A DNA stretch of 64,000 nucleotides from Clostridiales bacterium (GTDB taxonomy: Bacteria; Bacillota; Clostridia; Peptostreptococcales; Acidaminobacteraceae): positions 21,826-85,825 of the forward strand of contig JAFGAC010000106.1 of NCBI GenBank assembly GCA_016933835.1, given 5' to 3'. Below are positions 24,960 through 32,756 of the stretch, one piece after another. Position 1 is the first letter of the stretch. Every line of letters begins with the position of its first letter. A program made the position numbers and the translations under genes. Under the pieces are notes generated by a model, which did no database searches, was not told where the DNA came from, and saw nothing but the letters and a program-made list of their open reading frames with translations.

Positions 24960-25817
24960 ATGGAACTACTTATAAATGTAGTGTTGGCATGGTCAGCGGT
25001 GATACTGGTCGTTTTATTATCAATTATATGGATTCTAAGAATTTACATTAAAAAAAAGGCTATAAAAAATCGAAAAAAATTTATTTATAGAGTTAATCGT
25101 ATTTTGAGGAAAAATCATAAATCAATAGGAATTTCAATGGTTTTAGTTGGGATTTTACATGGTGTTTTTTCCAGCTATGATATTTTGAGTTTTAATCTTG
25201 GAACATTGCTGTCTGTTATGACAATATTACTAGGATTGACATTTTATTTAAGGAAAAAATTTCCAGTCGAAAGAATATGGATGAAAATTCATCGGCTACT
25301 AGTTGTTGCAGTCGTGATTTTAATACCAATGCATATTGTTGAGGTAGGCGGTGTGGTAGGATTTGACAGGTTGCTAGCTGAATTCACTGAAACTGAAATT
25401 GTGTATGATGATATGACGGGCAATATTTATCAAGATGGTGTTTATACAGGTGTTGGTCGCGGGTATAGGGATGGGTTGACAGTTGAAGTAACGCTCAGCA
25501 ACAATTTGATTGAAGATATTCAAATTGTTTCTCATAATGAGAGAGGATATGAGTATTATATGCCTGCATTTGATCAAGTGCCTGAAGAAATAATCGACAG
25601 CCAAAGTTTGAACGTAGATGTTGTTTCAGGTTCGACCTATTCATCAAGAGGAATCATTCAAGGTGTATGTGATGCTTTAACAACAGCTTTAGTATCTGGT
25701 GAAGTTCTAAAGGACACACCTATCGTCACAACAGAAGAAGAACATACCGGCGGTGGAAATGGTACTGGCAACGGGAAAGGAAAGAATAGAATAAATGAAG
25801 AGGAAACTGATAATTGA
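24960..25817 (+). CDS. Membrane cytochrome-like protein with extracytoplasmic FMN-binding domain
   Basis: 285 residues. The N-terminal half has four transmembrane helices with histidines at 53, 67, 111 and 125 (KNHKS, ILHGVF, KIHRLL, PMHIVE), spaced like the heme b ligands of ferric-reductase-like domains. After the last helix comes an FMN-binding domain of the RnfG/NqrC type with GVYTGVGRGYRDGLTVEV and the flavinylation motif DVVSGSTYSSRG; Thr226 would carry covalently bound FMN attached by an ApbE transferase. A Gly/Asn-rich tail ends the protein. I infer electron transfer from the membrane to an outside acceptor. No ApbE gene is in the window. It overlaps the next gene by 23 nt. Confidence 0.78.
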   Translation: MELLINVVLAWSAVILVVLLSIIWILRIYIKKKAIKNRKKFIYRVNRILRKNHKSIGISMVLVGILHGVFSSYDILSFNLGTLLSVMTILLGLTFYLRKKFPVERIWMKIHRLLVVAVVILIPMHIVEVGGVVGFDRLLAEFTETEIVYDDMTGNIYQDGVYTGVGRGYRDGLTVEVTLSNNLIEDIQIVSHNERGYEYYMPAFDQVPEEIIDSQSLNVDVVSGSTYSSRGIIQGVCDALTTALVSGEVLKDTPIVTTEEEHTGGGNGTGNGKGKNRINEEETDN

Positions 25818-26505
25818 TGATCTTGAAAGAGATGTCGATATTCAATGGAAGAATATAAAGAATATCATACTGAAGATAAAAGATGATGGGACGATTGTAA
25901 TAAGTGCGCCGAAAGGCGTACTTATTCAAAGAATCAATCTTTTCTTGGAAGAACATATCGAATGGATTGAAAATAGAATCAGTGTCATAGAGCGGAATAA
26001 AAAAAAGAAATGGCAGCTTGAGAATGGTGGAACTATAAGGATTTTAGGAATAGATTATAAAGTCAATATTTTTGCATCTGATGAAAATTTTATAAAATTG
26101 AATATGAATCAATTCGATATTTATACAAAGAAATCAGAAAATCTGGACTATAGTATGAAAATAGTAGATAAGTGGATTAGAAATGAGTCGGCTAAAGTGT
26201 TTCAAGAATCATTTGAGAGCACTATACAAAACATGATTTCATACAAAAAATACAAGATTGATATAAAGCCTAGGAAAATGTCAAAGAGGTGGGGAACTTG
26301 CTATCCGCAAAAGGCAGTTATTCATCTTAATAGCAAGTTGTTTCATGCGCCGAAAGAATTGATCGATTATGTAGTCATTCATGAAATCATTCATTTAAAG
26401 GTGCCAAACCATTCTGAAAAGTTCTACAGTGAAATGGAAATTTACTGTGAAAATTGGAAAGAAAAAAGAAAAAAATTAAATTCTGAATATTATGGTTATT
26501 TGTAA
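25795..26505 (+). CDS. YgjP-like (DUF45/SprT-type) metallopeptidase
   Basis: 236 residues. The C-terminal half has the metal-binding pattern HEIIH (His196, Glu197, His200) followed by NHSEKF with a third His, preceded by RWGTCY and IHLNSKLFHAPKELIDYVV, all typical of the YgjP/DUF45 family. The N-terminal half is a beta-rich domain (KIKDDGTIVISAPKG). It is predicted to be a zinc-dependent cytoplasmic hydrolase; substrates are not known. The ATG at 25795 overlaps the preceding gene by 23 nt, pointing to coupled translation. Confidence 0.85.
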   Translation: MKRKLIIDDLERDVDIQWKNIKNIILKIKDDGTIVISAPKGVLIQRINLFLEEHIEWIENRISVIERNKKKKWQLENGGTIRILGIDYKVNIFASDENFIKLNMNQFDIYTKKSENLDYSMKIVDKWIRNESAKVFQESFESTIQNMISYKKYKIDIKPRKMSKRWGTCYPQKAVIHLNSKLFHAPKELIDYVVIHEIIHLKVPNHSEKFYSEMEIYCENWKEKRKKLNSEYYGYL

Positions 26506-26532
26506 AAGACAATATTTGTCTTTTGTTTTTTT
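26504..26532 (+). terminator. Terminator after the YgjP-like gene
   Basis: 8-bp stem AAAAGACA/TGTCTTTT with ATATT loop, then GTTTTTTT; overlaps the stop codon. Confidence 0.85.
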
Positions 26533-26622
26533 GTGATTTGAGATATCATTAAGATAATAACTGTCAATAAATATTAGTTAATGATAATAAATATCAAAAA
26601 AATATGTTAAATGGAGGATTTT

Positions 26623-28014
26623 ATGCAAAAATATGATTTAATTGTGATAGGAATGGGACCGGCTGGAATGACAATTTCCGGGATGGCTTCACATATGGGA
26701 ATGAAGGTTCTAGGCATTGATGCACACAAAGTTGGTGGAGAATGCTTGAACAATGGGTGCATACCAAGTAAGTCTTTATTGAAAGCGGCATCTTTGAAAG
26801 AAGCTGCTTCACATTTAGAAAATTTCGGATTGAAACTTAATGGAGATATTGAAGTTGATAGTCCGATGCAAGTAGTGCAAAAGCAGTTGGAAATGCTGAC
26901 TGGACCAAGTTTGCTTGAAAAATTCAATCTTGTGGATTTAGTCATAAAAAAAGGATTTGCAAAATTCTTAGATGAGCATTCTATTGAAGTCAATGGTGAA
27001 AGATACACGGCTGACCTCATCTTCATCGCAACGGGAACAAAACCTTTTATTCCACCGATACCTGGTATAAATGACGTGCCGATACTTACTAACTTGAATA
27101 TGTTTCAATTGGAAAACATACCTAAACAATTGTCTATCATAGGTGGCGGTGCAATTGGAACTGAAATGGCACAAGCCTTTTCAAGACTTGGAAGTGAGGT
27201 TGTTTTGGTTCAAATGGATCCCCATTTGATTCCTGCAGGTGATAAAGAAGCTGCTGAAGTATTAGAAGACAGCTTTAGAAAAGAAGGAATTCAGGTATTC
27301 AATTCAACTGCGATATCGAAAGTAGAGCAAATAGATGGAAAAATTATTATGCATACAGATAAAGGTTCATTTGAATCAGATAAACTCTTAGTTGCGACTG
27401 GAAGACAACCTGTATTAGAGCCATTAGCTCTTGAAAATGCGGGAATAGAATATACAAAAAAGGGTATTGTTGTGGATGAATTCAATCGGACAAACAAGAA
27501 AAATATTTATGCAATCGGAGATTGCAATGGTCAGTGGTTGCTTTCACATGCAGCGATGCATCAAGCAATGGTTTCTTTGATGCAGGCGCTTAGCGGGAAA
27601 GAAGACGCAAAATACAATCGTTCAAATTTCCCAGTGCCATGGTCAGTATTCACTTCACCGGAGGTTGCACAAGTAGGAATGACTGAAAAGCAGATTAAGG
27701 AAAAAGGCATTGCCTATATGGTTGTCAAAGAGAATTACAATACTTATGCTAGGGCGATTACTGACGGTGCGACTGAAGGCTTTGTGAAAGTACTGACAGA
27801 TTCTAAAGGTACTATTTATGGCGTTACCATTGTCGGAGAAGTAGCAAGTGAGTTGATCCAGGAGTGGACAATGGCTATTCAGAATCAACTTACTATGTTC
27901 AATGTATTAATGATGCAGCATTCATTTCCTACAATTTCACTGTTGAACAAGACAGTTGCTGAGAAGTGGATGATGATGATGGCAAAAATGGGTGATATTA
28001 GAAATTTATTATAA
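26623..28014 (+). CDS. Dihydrolipoamide dehydrogenase/mercuric reductase-like flavoprotein
   Basis: 463 residues from the ATG at 26623 (GGAGG 5 nt upstream; the ATG at 26611 precedes that site). Class I pyridine nucleotide-disulfide oxidoreductase: FAD motif GMGPAG, redox disulfide CLNNGC (Cys41, Cys46), IATGTKPF, NAD-binding GGGAIGTEMAQAF, second FAD motif IYAIGDCNG and a C-terminal dimerisation domain. In lipoamide dehydrogenases the C-terminus carries HxHPTxxE, the His-Glu pair that activates the thiol. Here it reads HSFPTISL, so the Glu is missing. No 2-oxoacid dehydrogenase or glycine cleavage genes are nearby. The electron acceptor may therefore not be lipoamide. Confidence 0.85.
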   Translation: MQKYDLIVIGMGPAGMTISGMASHMGMKVLGIDAHKVGGECLNNGCIPSKSLLKAASLKEAASHLENFGLKLNGDIEVDSPMQVVQKQLEMLTGPSLLEKFNLVDLVIKKGFAKFLDEHSIEVNGERYTADLIFIATGTKPFIPPIPGINDVPILTNLNMFQLENIPKQLSIIGGGAIGTEMAQAFSRLGSEVVLVQMDPHLIPAGDKEAAEVLEDSFRKEGIQVFNSTAISKVEQIDGKIIMHTDKGSFESDKLLVATGRQPVLEPLALENAGIEYTKKGIVVDEFNRTNKKNIYAIGDCNGQWLLSHAAMHQAMVSLMQALSGKEDAKYNRSNFPVPWSVFTSPEVAQVGMTEKQIKEKGIAYMVVKENYNTYARAITDGATEGFVKVLTDSKGTIYGVTIVGEVASELIQEWTMAIQNQLTMFNVLMMQHSFPTISLLNKTVAEKWMMMMAKMGDIRNLL

Positions 28015-28022
28015 AATTAATC

Positions 28023-28060
28023 AAAAAAGATATTGGTAATGTAAATCAATATCTTTTTTA
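28023..28060 (+). terminator. Terminator after the lipoamide-dehydrogenase-like gene
   Basis: 13-bp perfect stem AAAAAAGATATTG/CAATATCTTTTTT, loop of 11 nt. Confidence 0.9.
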
Positions 28061-28126
28061 TATTTTAATTTATTTAAAAAGGATATTTAAGCTAGTTGTT
28101 GAATAAGAAGTGAGGGGGAGTTTTTA

Positions 28127-29050
28127 ATGGAAAATTTTAAACATATTTTTGGACCAGTTCCTTCTCGCAGATTGGGTTTGTCTCTTGGAATCAGTCCGAT
28201 ACCTGAAGGATATTGTAATTATTCATGTATTTATTGTCAATTGGGACGAACCGACAATATGACGAATACAAGGCAATATTTTTATAAAGTATCTGAGATA
28301 ATTGATGAATTTAAAATTTGGCTTGATACTGGAAAAAAAGTAGATGTAATAACTATTGTAGGAGAAGGGGAACCTACTTTATTCCGAAATTTAGGACAAT
28401 TGATTAGAGAGATAAAAAAATTGACTAAAATTCCTGTCGCTGTAATTACAAATGGCGGATTGCTTTATGAAGAAGAAGTACGAGAAGATTTAAGTTATGC
28501 TGATATCGTATTGCCTTCTTTTGATGCATCCAATAAAGAAGATTTTGTAAAAATAAACAGACCCTATGGGAAATTGGACTGCTTCAAAGTATTGAATGGA
28601 TTGAAAATATTTTCTGAAGTTTATCAAGGGCAGCTTTGGATAGAAACAATGCTGATTAAAGATTATAATGATTCGGATGAAAAATTGTTTAGTTTAAAAA
28701 GAATTCTGGATGAAATCAAATATGACCGATTATTTATAAATACACCAGTGAGACCACCTGCAGAAAAATATGTTGAAGAGCCCACAAATAAAGCTATTGA
28801 AAGGGCTGTGGAAATATTGGGAGGAACAGCAATCAATCATCTTGCTTCAAATGGATTTTCAAGTGATATAAAGGATGATTACGAAGCGATCAAGAGCATT
28901 ATAAAAAGGCATCCCATGAATCAATATGAGATCAAATCTTTTTTAGAATCAAGAGATTGTGAAGAAATAGCAAAAATTCAAGATAGGTTGAAAAATGATG
29001 AAGAAGTAACCTCGATTCAATATAAAGGCTATATAACTTACAGAATTTAA
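28127..29050 (+). CDS. Radical SAM protein (COG0731-like)
   Basis: 307 residues. The radical SAM cluster motif CNYSCIYC (Cys30, Cys34, Cys37) binds a 4Fe-4S cluster and S-adenosylmethionine; VGEGEPTLFRN carries the SAM-binding GGE-like motif. The opening GPVPSRRLGLSLGI is characteristic of a family of clostridial and archaeal radical SAM proteins related to the wyosine-tRNA enzymes of COG0731. The C-terminal 80 residues may be a winged-helix-like domain (MNQYEIKSFLESRDC). The reaction is unknown. Single gene ending just before the TnpB element. Confidence 0.85.
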   Translation: MENFKHIFGPVPSRRLGLSLGISPIPEGYCNYSCIYCQLGRTDNMTNTRQYFYKVSEIIDEFKIWLDTGKKVDVITIVGEGEPTLFRNLGQLIREIKKLTKIPVAVITNGGLLYEEEVREDLSYADIVLPSFDASNKEDFVKINRPYGKLDCFKVLNGLKIFSEVYQGQLWIETMLIKDYNDSDEKLFSLKRILDEIKYDRLFINTPVRPPAEKYVEEPTNKAIERAVEILGGTAINHLASNGFSSDIKDDYEAIKSIIKRHPMNQYEIKSFLESRDCEEIAKIQDRLKNDEEVTSIQYKGYITYRI

Positions 29051-29081
29051 AAGATTACCTTTGGTGTAGTCTTTTTTTTTT
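29049..29081 (+). terminator. Probable terminator of the radical SAM gene
   Basis: AAAAGA...TCTTTT arms with an imperfect TACC/GGTG inner stem and a run of eleven T's; weaker stem than the other terminators here. Confidence 0.55.
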
Positions 29082-29102
29082 GAATAAAATTAAAAACGCA
29101 AT

Positions 29103-29131
29103 CCCCTTCTATAATTTAAATTTAGGAGGGG
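29103..29131 (+). repeat. Right-end-like hairpin left of the TnpB element
   Basis: CCCCTTCTA (29103-29111) pairs with TAGGAGGGG (29123-29131) with one T-G pair at the same position as in the right-end hairpin at 30180-30213 (CACCTTCTAAA/TTTAGGAGGTG). Confidence 0.6.
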
Positions 29132-29140
29132 TTAGTTTTT

Positions 29141-29160
29141 ATCAGCGAATAATCGCTGAT
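29141..29160 (+). repeat. Left-end hairpin of the TnpB element
   Basis: Perfect 8-bp palindrome ATCAGCGA ATAA TCGCTGAT about 80 nt before tnpB, where IS200/IS605 elements carry the subterminal hairpin recognised by TnpA. Confidence 0.55.
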
Positions 29161-29232
29161 GTATGTTTTTTGTCAATAGAATATGATATAATTAAACAAG
29201 AACAATAGTTTGTACTTAGAGGTGTTAAGTTA

Positions 29233-30106
29233 ATGAAAGTCATAAAAACCGTTAGGCATAAAATTTCATCCCTTTCAGATATTTTAATGAATACGCTTCG
29301 CATCTACCGTGATGCGTTAGGTCTCATTATTAATGTTGTTAACGAGGAATGGGAAGAAATTCTAAAACTAAACACTTCAAAAGAACGTTTTAATTTTGTA
29401 GAGAAGCTAATTCATGCTACAAAAGATAATCCTTCACTTAAATACGAAGATTTTGACATTATGTTCTATAAATTCCCCGCTTATTTTAGAAGAGGTGCCA
29501 AAGCAGAGGCAATCGGTATCGTTTCAAGTTATCGCTCAAATCTGCAAAATCACGAAAACAAGAAATTTTATCTCCATGTTCCCTATGAGAAAAATGTTCC
29601 ACTTAAAGACAGAAAACTAAAGGAAATGACGATTGTTGCTGTAGACCTTGGGTTAACCCATAGTGCGGTCTGCTCTTTGATGAAATCCGATGGCACTGTC
29701 ACGGATCGATTGTTTATCAATCAGTAGAAAAAGACCAATTATTTCATCGTCTCGGTAGGCTTAAAAAAGCACAAAAGAAGTCTGGGATTAACAGTAAAAA
29801 TATCTTTACAAATCATTGGCGGAAAATCAATAACCTTCAAAAGCAGATTGTTAATGACACTGCTAGTCAAATCATTATGTTTGCCGAGAAAAACGATGCT
29901 GATGTCATTGCCTTTGAGCATCTCGGCAAATTCAAGATGCCAAAAGGTCAAAGCCCCTGGACTGTTCGATTTCGCCAGAAAATGCAGTACTGGGCGAAAT
30001 CCAAGATTCAACACCTCTGAAAAGAAGTGGTATCAAGCTGCGGCGAAAGTTCCAGAGCTTGAGCTCAGGACCCAATGCATTAATTAGCCTCGCTAAAGCT
30101 ATATAG
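29233..30106 (+). pseudogene. tnpB: tnpB (OrfB) pseudogene, RNA-guided nuclease family
   Basis: The first frame (29233-29727, 164 codons) gives a TnpB N-terminus, then jumps from NLQNHENKK straight to FYLHVPYEKNVPLKD, so the middle (WED/REC region) is deleted near 29568. It continues to RuvC-I (IVAVDLGLTHSAVC, catalytic Asp intact) and stops at TAG. A one-base shift near 29724 moves the reading to another frame carrying VIAFEHLGKFKMPKGQ with the RuvC-II Glu, which ends at TGA 30018-30020. The zinc-finger/RuvC-III part is absent; only a tail AAKVPELELRT and the original stop (TAG 30104-30106) remain. Two internal deletions, frameshifts and stops make nuclease activity impossible. Confidence 0.82.
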
Positions 30107-30110
30107 GGTT

Positions 30111-30221
30111 TACGACTCTGTTCTGCGCAGCAAGCGCTGTATTTATGACAGAGAGTCTAACTGTTAAAGCAGTTAGAAGCACCTTCTAAAGTTGTGAAGC
30201 AATTTAGGAGGTGAGGTTCAC
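30111..30221 (+). ncRNA. Putative omega-RNA (TnpB guide RNA) scaffold at the element's right end
   Basis: Three consecutive stems end exactly at the right boundary. H1: GACTCTGT (30114-30121) with ACAGAGAGTC (30148-30157, one bulge), inside which CAGC AAGC GCTG forms a small hairpin. H2: CTAACTG (30157-30163) with CAGTTAG (30170-30176), perfect, sharing base 30157 with H1. H3: CACCT-T-CTAAA (30180-30190) with TTTAG-G-AGGTG (30203-30213). In active TnpB systems the RNA overlaps the gene's 3' end and runs through the right end into flanking DNA, which becomes the guide. Here the guide would start at 30222. The arms are uninterrupted although the protein is dead; expression is unproven. Confidence 0.6.
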
Positions 30222-30223
30222 TA

Positions 30224-30232
30224 TGGTACAAT
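30224..30232 (+). promoter_or_regulatory. Extended -10 promoter next to the TnpB right end
   Basis: TGGTACAAT (TG-n-TACAAT) starts 3 nt outside the element and 30 nt before the MFS start codon. The insertion may have replaced the original -35 region. Confidence 0.45.
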
Positions 30233-30261
30233 GATTTATACAATGAATCTGGAGAGATGAA

Positions 30262-31404
30262 ATGAATAAAACAACTAAAATGATGATAAGTATGCGATTA
30301 ATTTATTCTATATTTAAAAGTTTTATATTTATTTTTGTGAATATTTATTTGTGGAAATCAGGAAATAATTTCCAATCAGTAGCTGTGTTCAATATTTTCA
30401 ATTATTTGGGTGCTACTGTTTCGTTTTATCTGGCAAATTTGATTGCTTTAAAAAACATGCGATTCAATTATATTATTTCGTCAATGTGTTTTTTATTTGT
30501 TTTTGGGTTGACAGCAGTATTGGGAGATTCAATATCTCAGTATGCATTGCTTATAGGACTTTTAGGTGGTTTTGGAGATGGTTTTTTCTTCTTCAATTTA
30601 AACACATTTCAAGCTGACGAACTGGATAAATATGAGATGGACCGATTCATGAGTATAATTGGTGGAATGAATAAGGCGAGCACGATTATAACACCCATAG
30701 TTTCAGGTATAATCATTGAGCAATTTGGATTTATATTTATGATATATATACTTTTAGCATTAATTATCATTCAATTTGTGATATCCATTAAAATGCCAAA
30801 TAAAAAAATCAAAAGCATGGGAAAGATAAGAATAAAAGAGTCTTTTGGAAACAGAGCATACCGTAAAATAGTATGGACGAATTTGCTGCAAACACCTTAT
30901 AGTCAATTTTCAATCATGGCGAATAGTGTTTTTCTTTACAGTCTGTGGACGAGTGAATTGGTTATAGGATTTTTAAACGCATTGTTTTCAGTGGTTTCAA
31001 TATTCATGTTTTTCTTCTATCGCATGATGCTCAAGAAAATAGAAAGAAAGAGACTGATGTTGGTGGGTGCATTATCTAGTTCATTAGTATTGTTGCTATT
31101 AATCAAACCGACATTGACGACTTTTATAATTTTTGGAATTACTTTATCGTTGGGAAGTGCATTTTTCTCAACACCACTTGTCGGTATTCAATTGGGAACA
31201 GCGAAAATATATTCGGATAATGAAAGTGAAATGCTTGGAAATTTGATTTTACGGGTTATTCTTCTCAATATTGGTAGGATTGGATTTTTCATACTGGCAT
31301 ATTTCTTCTATCAAGATTTCACATCTCCAATATTTATTGTTTTTTTAATATATAATTTTTTTGGCCCATTGCTTTCATATCAGTTGGCAAATAATGAAAT
31401 TTGA
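30262..31404 (+). CDS. MFS transporter
   Basis: 380 residues, about twelve transmembrane helices, no large soluble domain. It resembles the small MFS group with a GGFGDGFFFFNLNTFQADELDKYEMDRF loop (read here as two blocks around helix 4) seen in bacilli and clostridia, where roles are mostly unassigned. Substrate cannot be predicted. The start at 30262 follows GGAGAG. It is 14 nt ahead of the MATE gene and probably co-transcribed with it. Confidence 0.75.
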   Translation: MNKTTKMMISMRLIYSIFKSFIFIFVNIYLWKSGNNFQSVAVFNIFNYLGATVSFYLANLIALKNMRFNYIISSMCFLFVFGLTAVLGDSISQYALLIGLLGGFGDGFFFFNLNTFQADELDKYEMDRFMSIIGGMNKASTIITPIVSGIIIEQFGFIFMIYILLALIIIQFVISIKMPNKKIKSMGKIRIKESFGNRAYRKIVWTNLLQTPYSQFSIMANSVFLYSLWTSELVIGFLNALFSVVSIFMFFFYRMMLKKIERKRLMLVGALSSSLVLLLLIKPTLTTFIIFGITLSLGSAFFSTPLVGIQLGTAKIYSDNESEMLGNLILRVILLNIGRIGFFILAYFFYQDFTSPIFIVFLIYNFFGPLLSYQLANNEI

Positions 31405-31418
31405 TAAGGAGAATGTAA

Positions 31419-32756
31419 ATGAGGAATATTTCATTGACTGAAGGAAATGTAAGAAAAATATTGATTGATTTGACAGGTCCAATGATTTTCGGCATGCTTG
31501 GACTCATCATTTTCAATTTGGTGGATACATTTTATGTCAGTATTCTAGGAACTGAAGAACTTGCTGCATTGTCATTCACATATCCAGTAGTCCTGATTCT
31601 CAACAGTATTTCACTTGGTATTGGAATGGGCACAGCATCAGTTGTTTCAAGAGCTGCAGGAGAAAAAAACGTCGAAAAAATCAGACAATATGCAACAGAC
31701 AGTTTAAGTCTGGGTGTTATAATTGTCTTTATATTTATGATTGTCGGATTGAACACTATCGAGCCTGTTTTTAAATTGCTGGGAGCAAATGAAACGGTTA
31801 TGCCTATTATTATTTCTTATATGAGGATTTGGTATATTGGAACGATGTTTGTTGTAATTCCAATGATAGGAAATAATTCAATACGTGCTCTTGGTGATAC
31901 GAAAATACCTAGTATTATTATGATGGTAGCTGCAGTTGTCAATACGATTCTAGATCCGATTTTAATCTTTGGATGGGGACCGTTCCCAAGACTTGAAGTG
32001 CCAGGAGCGGCCATAGCGACCGTTTTTTCACGTATGATCACATTTAGCGTGGCTATTTATGTACTGGGCTACAGAGATAAAATAATATCTTTCAAAGGCA
32101 TGAGTAAAAATTCTGTTTTTGAATCATGGAAAAAAATTCTCTATATAGGTGCACCAAATGCATTGGTAAAAATGATTCAGCCACTGGGTGTTGGCATGAT
32201 AACAAGATTATTGGCGAGCATCAGCATTGAAGCAGTCGCAGGATTTGGAATTGCTGCAAAAGTAGAAAGGTTTGCCATTATAATAATAGGAGCACTTTCT
32301 GTAGTAATGGTTCCTTTTATAGGACAAAATTACGGTGGAAAGTTCTATGATAGAATAAAAGAAAGTTTGAAGAATAGTTACTATATATCATTTGCTTCAT
32401 CTATATTTGTATATGCAGTACTGCTTGTTTTTTCCAATTTAATTGCTGGAGTATTCAGTGACAACTTAGAAGTTATCAATGTTTTTAACTCATACATTAA
32501 AGTGGTTCCTTTATTCTACGGATTCTATGGCATTCAGCTGATAGGCAATTCATTTTTCAATGCTATCAATAAGCCATTTGAAGCAACAATGATTACTGCA
32601 CTTCAGATGTTTATTATCTTTGTTCCTCTGAGTTTGCTTCTTGCAAACATTTTAGGATATTTAGGCATCTTTGTTTCGTTGGGAATTTCATTTATGTTGG
32701 CAGGCATCGTTGCTTTTCTGTTGATGAACAAAAAATTAAAAGAGTGGTACAAATGA
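31419..32756 (+). CDS. MATE family efflux transporter
   Basis: 445 residues, twelve helices in two homologous halves. Typical MATE text: KILIDLTGPMIFGMLGLIIF, LVDTFYVSILGTEELAALSF, GIGMGTASVVSRAAGE and, in the second half, GAPNALVKMIQPLGVG. MATE proteins export cationic drugs or metabolites using Na+ or H+ gradients; which one applies here is unknown. Its stop overlaps the start of the MOSC gene remnant (ATGA). Confidence 0.9.
   Translation: MRNISLTEGNVRKILIDLTGPMIFGMLGLIIFNLVDTFYVSILGTEELAALSFTYPVVLILNSISLGIGMGTASVVSRAAGEKNVEKIRQYATDSLSLGVIIVFIFMIVGLNTIEPVFKLLGANETVMPIIISYMRIWYIGTMFVVIPMIGNNSIRALGDTKIPSIIMMVAAVVNTILDPILIFGWGPFPRLEVPGAAIATVFSRMITFSVAIYVLGYRDKIISFKGMSKNSVFESWKKILYIGAPNALVKMIQPLGVGMITRLLASISIEAVAGFGIAAKVERFAIIIIGALSVVMVPFIGQNYGGKFYDRIKESLKNSYYISFASSIFVYAVLLVFSNLIAGVFSDNLEVINVFNSYIKVVPLFYGFYGIQLIGNSFFNAINKPFEATMITALQMFIIFVPLSLLLANILGYLGIFVSLGISFMLAGIVAFLLMNKKLKEWYK

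Larger units (their letters stand above)
29103..30221 (+). mobile_element. Decayed IS200/IS605-type TnpB element
   Basis: The segment is set off from its surroundings by different codon use (CTTCGCATCTACCGTGATGCG-like codons) and holds a broken tnpB, a palindromic hairpin near the left end (29141-29160) and a structured right end finishing in GGTTCAC at 30221. No tnpA is present. At 29103-29131 a hairpin CCCCT-T-CTA.../...TAG-G-AGGGG copies the design of the right-end hairpin (30180-30213). The true left boundary may thus be near 29131 (TTAG), with the outer hairpin a leftover right end of an older insertion. The element sits between the radical SAM terminator and the MFS gene. Confidence 0.75.

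Noticed and set aside
29739..30014. 91-codon minus-strand frame in the TnpB element
   Set aside because: Antisense to the RuvC-II-containing tnpB remnant, whose + strand reading is recognisable.
30222..30241. TnpB guide acting as a programmed repressor of the MFS promoter (TldR-like)
   Set aside because: Flanking DNA always matches the guide in such elements by construction, and the TnpB protein here lacks essential domains, so this match is no evidence of regulation.
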